A stretch of DNA of 64,000 nucleotides from Piscinibacter sp. XHJ-5 (GTDB lineage: Bacteria > Pseudomonadota > Gammaproteobacteria > Burkholderiales > Burkholderiaceae_C): positions 5,332,001-5,396,000 of the forward strand of contig NZ_CP123228.1 in NCBI RefSeq assembly GCF_029855045.1, given 5' to 3'. The stretch's first letter is position 1. Each line of letters starts with the position of its first letter. The translations under genes and the position numbers were made by a program. The notes under the pieces are model-generated. The model was not told the origin of the DNA. It did not search any database and saw only the letters and a list, made by a program, of their open reading frames with translations. Positions 62,429 through 64,000 of this stretch are shown in pieces.

Positions 62429-64000
62429 TCAATCGAATCCGTATTCGAAGTCCCCGTCCTTCACCGACAGCCGCACCGCCTTCATCGACGCGCCCGCGCT
62501 GAGCCGCTGCAGATACTCGAGCGAGATGCGCGGCAACACGGTGTTCGTGAGGATCGCGTCGACGACGCGGCCGCCCGATTCGGCCTCGGTGCAGCGCGAG
62601 ACGATGAGCTCGACCACGTCGTCGCCGTACTCGAGCGGGATGCCGTGGTTGTCGGTCACGCGGCGCCGGATGCGCTCGAGCTGCAGCCGCACGATCTCGC
62701 CCATCATGGTGTCCGACAGCGGGTAGTACGGTACGACGACCAGGCGGCCCAGCAAGGCGGCCGGGAAGGTCTTCAGCAGCGGATCGCGCAGCGCCCGCGC
62801 GATGCCTTCCGGCGCGGGCATCAGATCGGGGTCGCGGCACAGCTTCATGATCAGCTCGCTGCCGACATTGCTGGTCAGCAGGATGATGGTGTTCTTGAAG
62901 TCGATGCCCCGACCTTCGCCGTCTTCCATCCAGCCCTTGTCGAACACCTGGAAGAACAGCTCGTGCACGTCGGGATGGGCCTTCTCCACCTCGTCGAGCA
63001 GCACCACGCTGTAGGGCCGGCGGCGCACCGCCTCGGTCAGCACGCCGCCTTCCCCGTAGCCCACGTAGCCCGGCGGCGCGCCCTTCAGCGTGGACACCGT
63101 GTGCGCCTCCTGGAACTCGCTCATGTTGATCGTGATGACGTTCTGCTCGCCGCCGTAAAGCGCCTCGGCCAGTGCGAGCGCGGTCTCCGTCTTGCCGACG
63201 CCTGATGTGCCGCACAGCATGAACACGCCGATCGGCTTGTTGGGGTTGTCCAGCCGCGCGCGCGATGTCTGGATGCGCCGCGCGATGAGCTCGAGCGCGT
63301 GCCGCTGGCCGACCACGCGCTCGTTGAGCGTGTCGGCGAGCTTGAGCACCGCCTCGACCTCGTTCTTGACCATGCGGCCCACGGGCACGCCGGTCCAGTC
63401 CTGCACCACGCTGGCCACCGCCTGCTCGTCGACGGTCGGCAGGATGAGCGGCGCGTCGCCCTGCAGCGCCGACAGCTTGTCGTGCAGGCCACCCAGCTCC
63501 GCCAGCAGGCCGTCGCGCTCCTCGGCCGGCAAGGCCGAGGCATCGTCGGCCGGCACGCGAAGCCGTGCGCGCAGCTCGAGGATGCGGTCGACGAGCGCCT
63601 TCTCCTGCTCGTGGCGCGACTGCAGCATCGCCAGCCTTGTCTGCTCGTCGTCGATGGCACGCAGCGTGCGCTTGCGCCTCTCGGCCACGTCGACGCCGAT
63701 CGCTTCCTCGCGCCCGATGATGTCGCGCTCGACAGCCAGCGCCTCGAGGCGTCGCTGGCAGTCCTCGAGCTCGGCCGGCGTGGCATGCTGGCTGACGGCG
63801 ACACGCGCGCACGCCGTGTCCAGCAGGCTCACCGCCTTGTCGGGGAGCTGGCGCGCCGGGATGTAGCGGTGCGACAGGCTCACCGCCGCGACGATGGCTT
63901 CGTCGAGCAGCGCCACGCGGTGGTGCTTCTCGAGGATGCCGGCGACGCCGCGCAGCATCAGCACGGCCTTGACCTCGCTCGGCTCGCCGACCTGCACCAC
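62429..64000 (-). CDS. tssH: T6SS AAA+ ATPase ClpV (TssH), C-terminal part (partial)
   Basis: The frame is open through the right edge; 524 codons including the stop are present, about 60% of a normal ClpV (about 880 aa). Visible are the end of the first AAA domain (RYIPARQLPDKAVSLLDTACARVAVS), the coiled-coil M domain (LEDCQRRLEALAVERDIIGREEAIG), the PTVDEQAVASVVQDWTGVPVGRM linker and the second AAA domain with Walker A GTSGVGKT, Walker B VVLLDEVEKAHPDV and the GAPPGYVGYGEGG pore loop of ClpV/ClpB. It disassembles contracted TssBC sheath. The remaining tss genes (B, C, E, F, G, A, hcp) would be expected upstream, beyond the edge. Confidence 0.95.
   Translation of the reverse strand: MVQVGEPSEVKAVLMLRGVAGILEKHHRVALLDEAIVAAVSLSHRYIPARQLPDKAVSLLDTACARVAVSQHATPAELEDCQRRLEALAVERDIIGREEAIGVDVAERRKRTLRAIDDEQTRLAMLQSRHEQEKALVDRILELRARLRVPADDASALPAEERDGLLAELGGLHDKLSALQGDAPLILPTVDEQAVASVVQDWTGVPVGRMVKNEVEAVLKLADTLNERVVGQRHALELIARRIQTSRARLDNPNKPIGVFMLCGTSGVGKTETALALAEALYGGEQNVITINMSEFQEAHTVSTLKGAPPGYVGYGEGGVLTEAVRRRPYSVVLLDEVEKAHPDVHELFFQVFDKGWMEDGEGRGIDFKNTIILLTSNVGSELIMKLCRDPDLMPAPEGIARALRDPLLKTFPAALLGRLVVVPYYPLSDTMMGEIVRLQLERIRRRVTDNHGIPLEYGDDVVELIVSRCTEAESGGRVVDAILTNTVLPRISLEYLQRLSAGASMKAVRLSVKDGDFEYGFD

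Noticed and set aside
60269..63205. A 978-codon antisense frame over vgrG and clpV.
   Set aside because: It is His/Arg/Leu-rich without domain features and lies opposite two certain genes.

Overview
The window looks like chromosomal DNA of a high-GC betaproteobacterium of the order Burkholderiales, of the Rubrivivax/Leptothrix/Piscinibacter kind. The reasons are the strong G/C third-position bias, a Liv-type ABC transporter operon with an acyl-CoA ligase, a Bug-family (TctC) periplasmic receptor, an overlapping aat-bpt pair, a large type VI secretion system (T6SS), and intergenic repeats of the 'FALSLSK' and CCCTCTCCCGC/GCGGGAGAGGG kinds that are common in this order. The genus is an inference. 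I saw no rRNA, tRNA, CRISPR array or insertion sequence.

Layout. 1-16.9 kb is mainly catabolic and housekeeping: a PhyH-type dioxygenase, an enoyl-CoA hydratase, a YCII protein, a leftward operon livH-livM-livG-livF-acyl-CoA ligase-receptor, a divergent AtuA pair running into aat and bpt, a FAH-family hydrolase with an FAD oxidoreductase, and an MltB-type lytic transglycosylase. 17.0-24.5 kb is T6SS part 1: tssJ, tssK, tssL (with OmpA domain), tssM and tagF. 24.5-46.0 kb is an accessory block between the two T6SS halves. It holds a TctC receptor, a broken ankyrin gene, a graspetide-like RiPP cluster (27.8-33.7 kb), a MalT-like LuxR regulator, a caspase-PASTA protein with an EACC1-like partner, a PhoD-like phosphatase with a glycine-zipper insert, and small metabolic genes. 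46.0-64.0 kb is T6SS part 2: PP2C phosphatase, FHA protein (tagH), LysM/TPR lipoproteins, polysaccharide deacetylase and Ser/Thr kinase, then an operon from vgrG through DUF6484, TIGR02270, DUF2169, a ketosynthase-like protein and a DUF4150 PAAR-like tip to a predicted deaminase toxin and two related proteins that may be immunity factors. clpV/tssH runs off the right edge.

How the parts work together. TssJ/L/M form the membrane complex, TssK joins it to the baseplate, ClpV recycles the sheath, and VgrG plus the PAAR-like protein form the spike that carries the deaminase candidate. Kinase, FHA protein, PP2C phosphatase and TagF match the threonine-phosphorylation switch known from other T6SSs. 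A near-repeated 16-bp motif (consensus CAAYGWMCGAAAGTCA) lies upstream of every part-2 operon that starts in the window and may be a shared operator.

The least described system here is the RiPP cluster. A 59-aa precursor with a Gly-Ala leader cleavage site sits between a C39-peptidase ABC exporter and an MvdC/MvdD-type ATP-grasp ligase, followed by a PpiC-related maturation protein. The second is the EACC1/caspase/PASTA pair next to the unusual PhoD-like protein.
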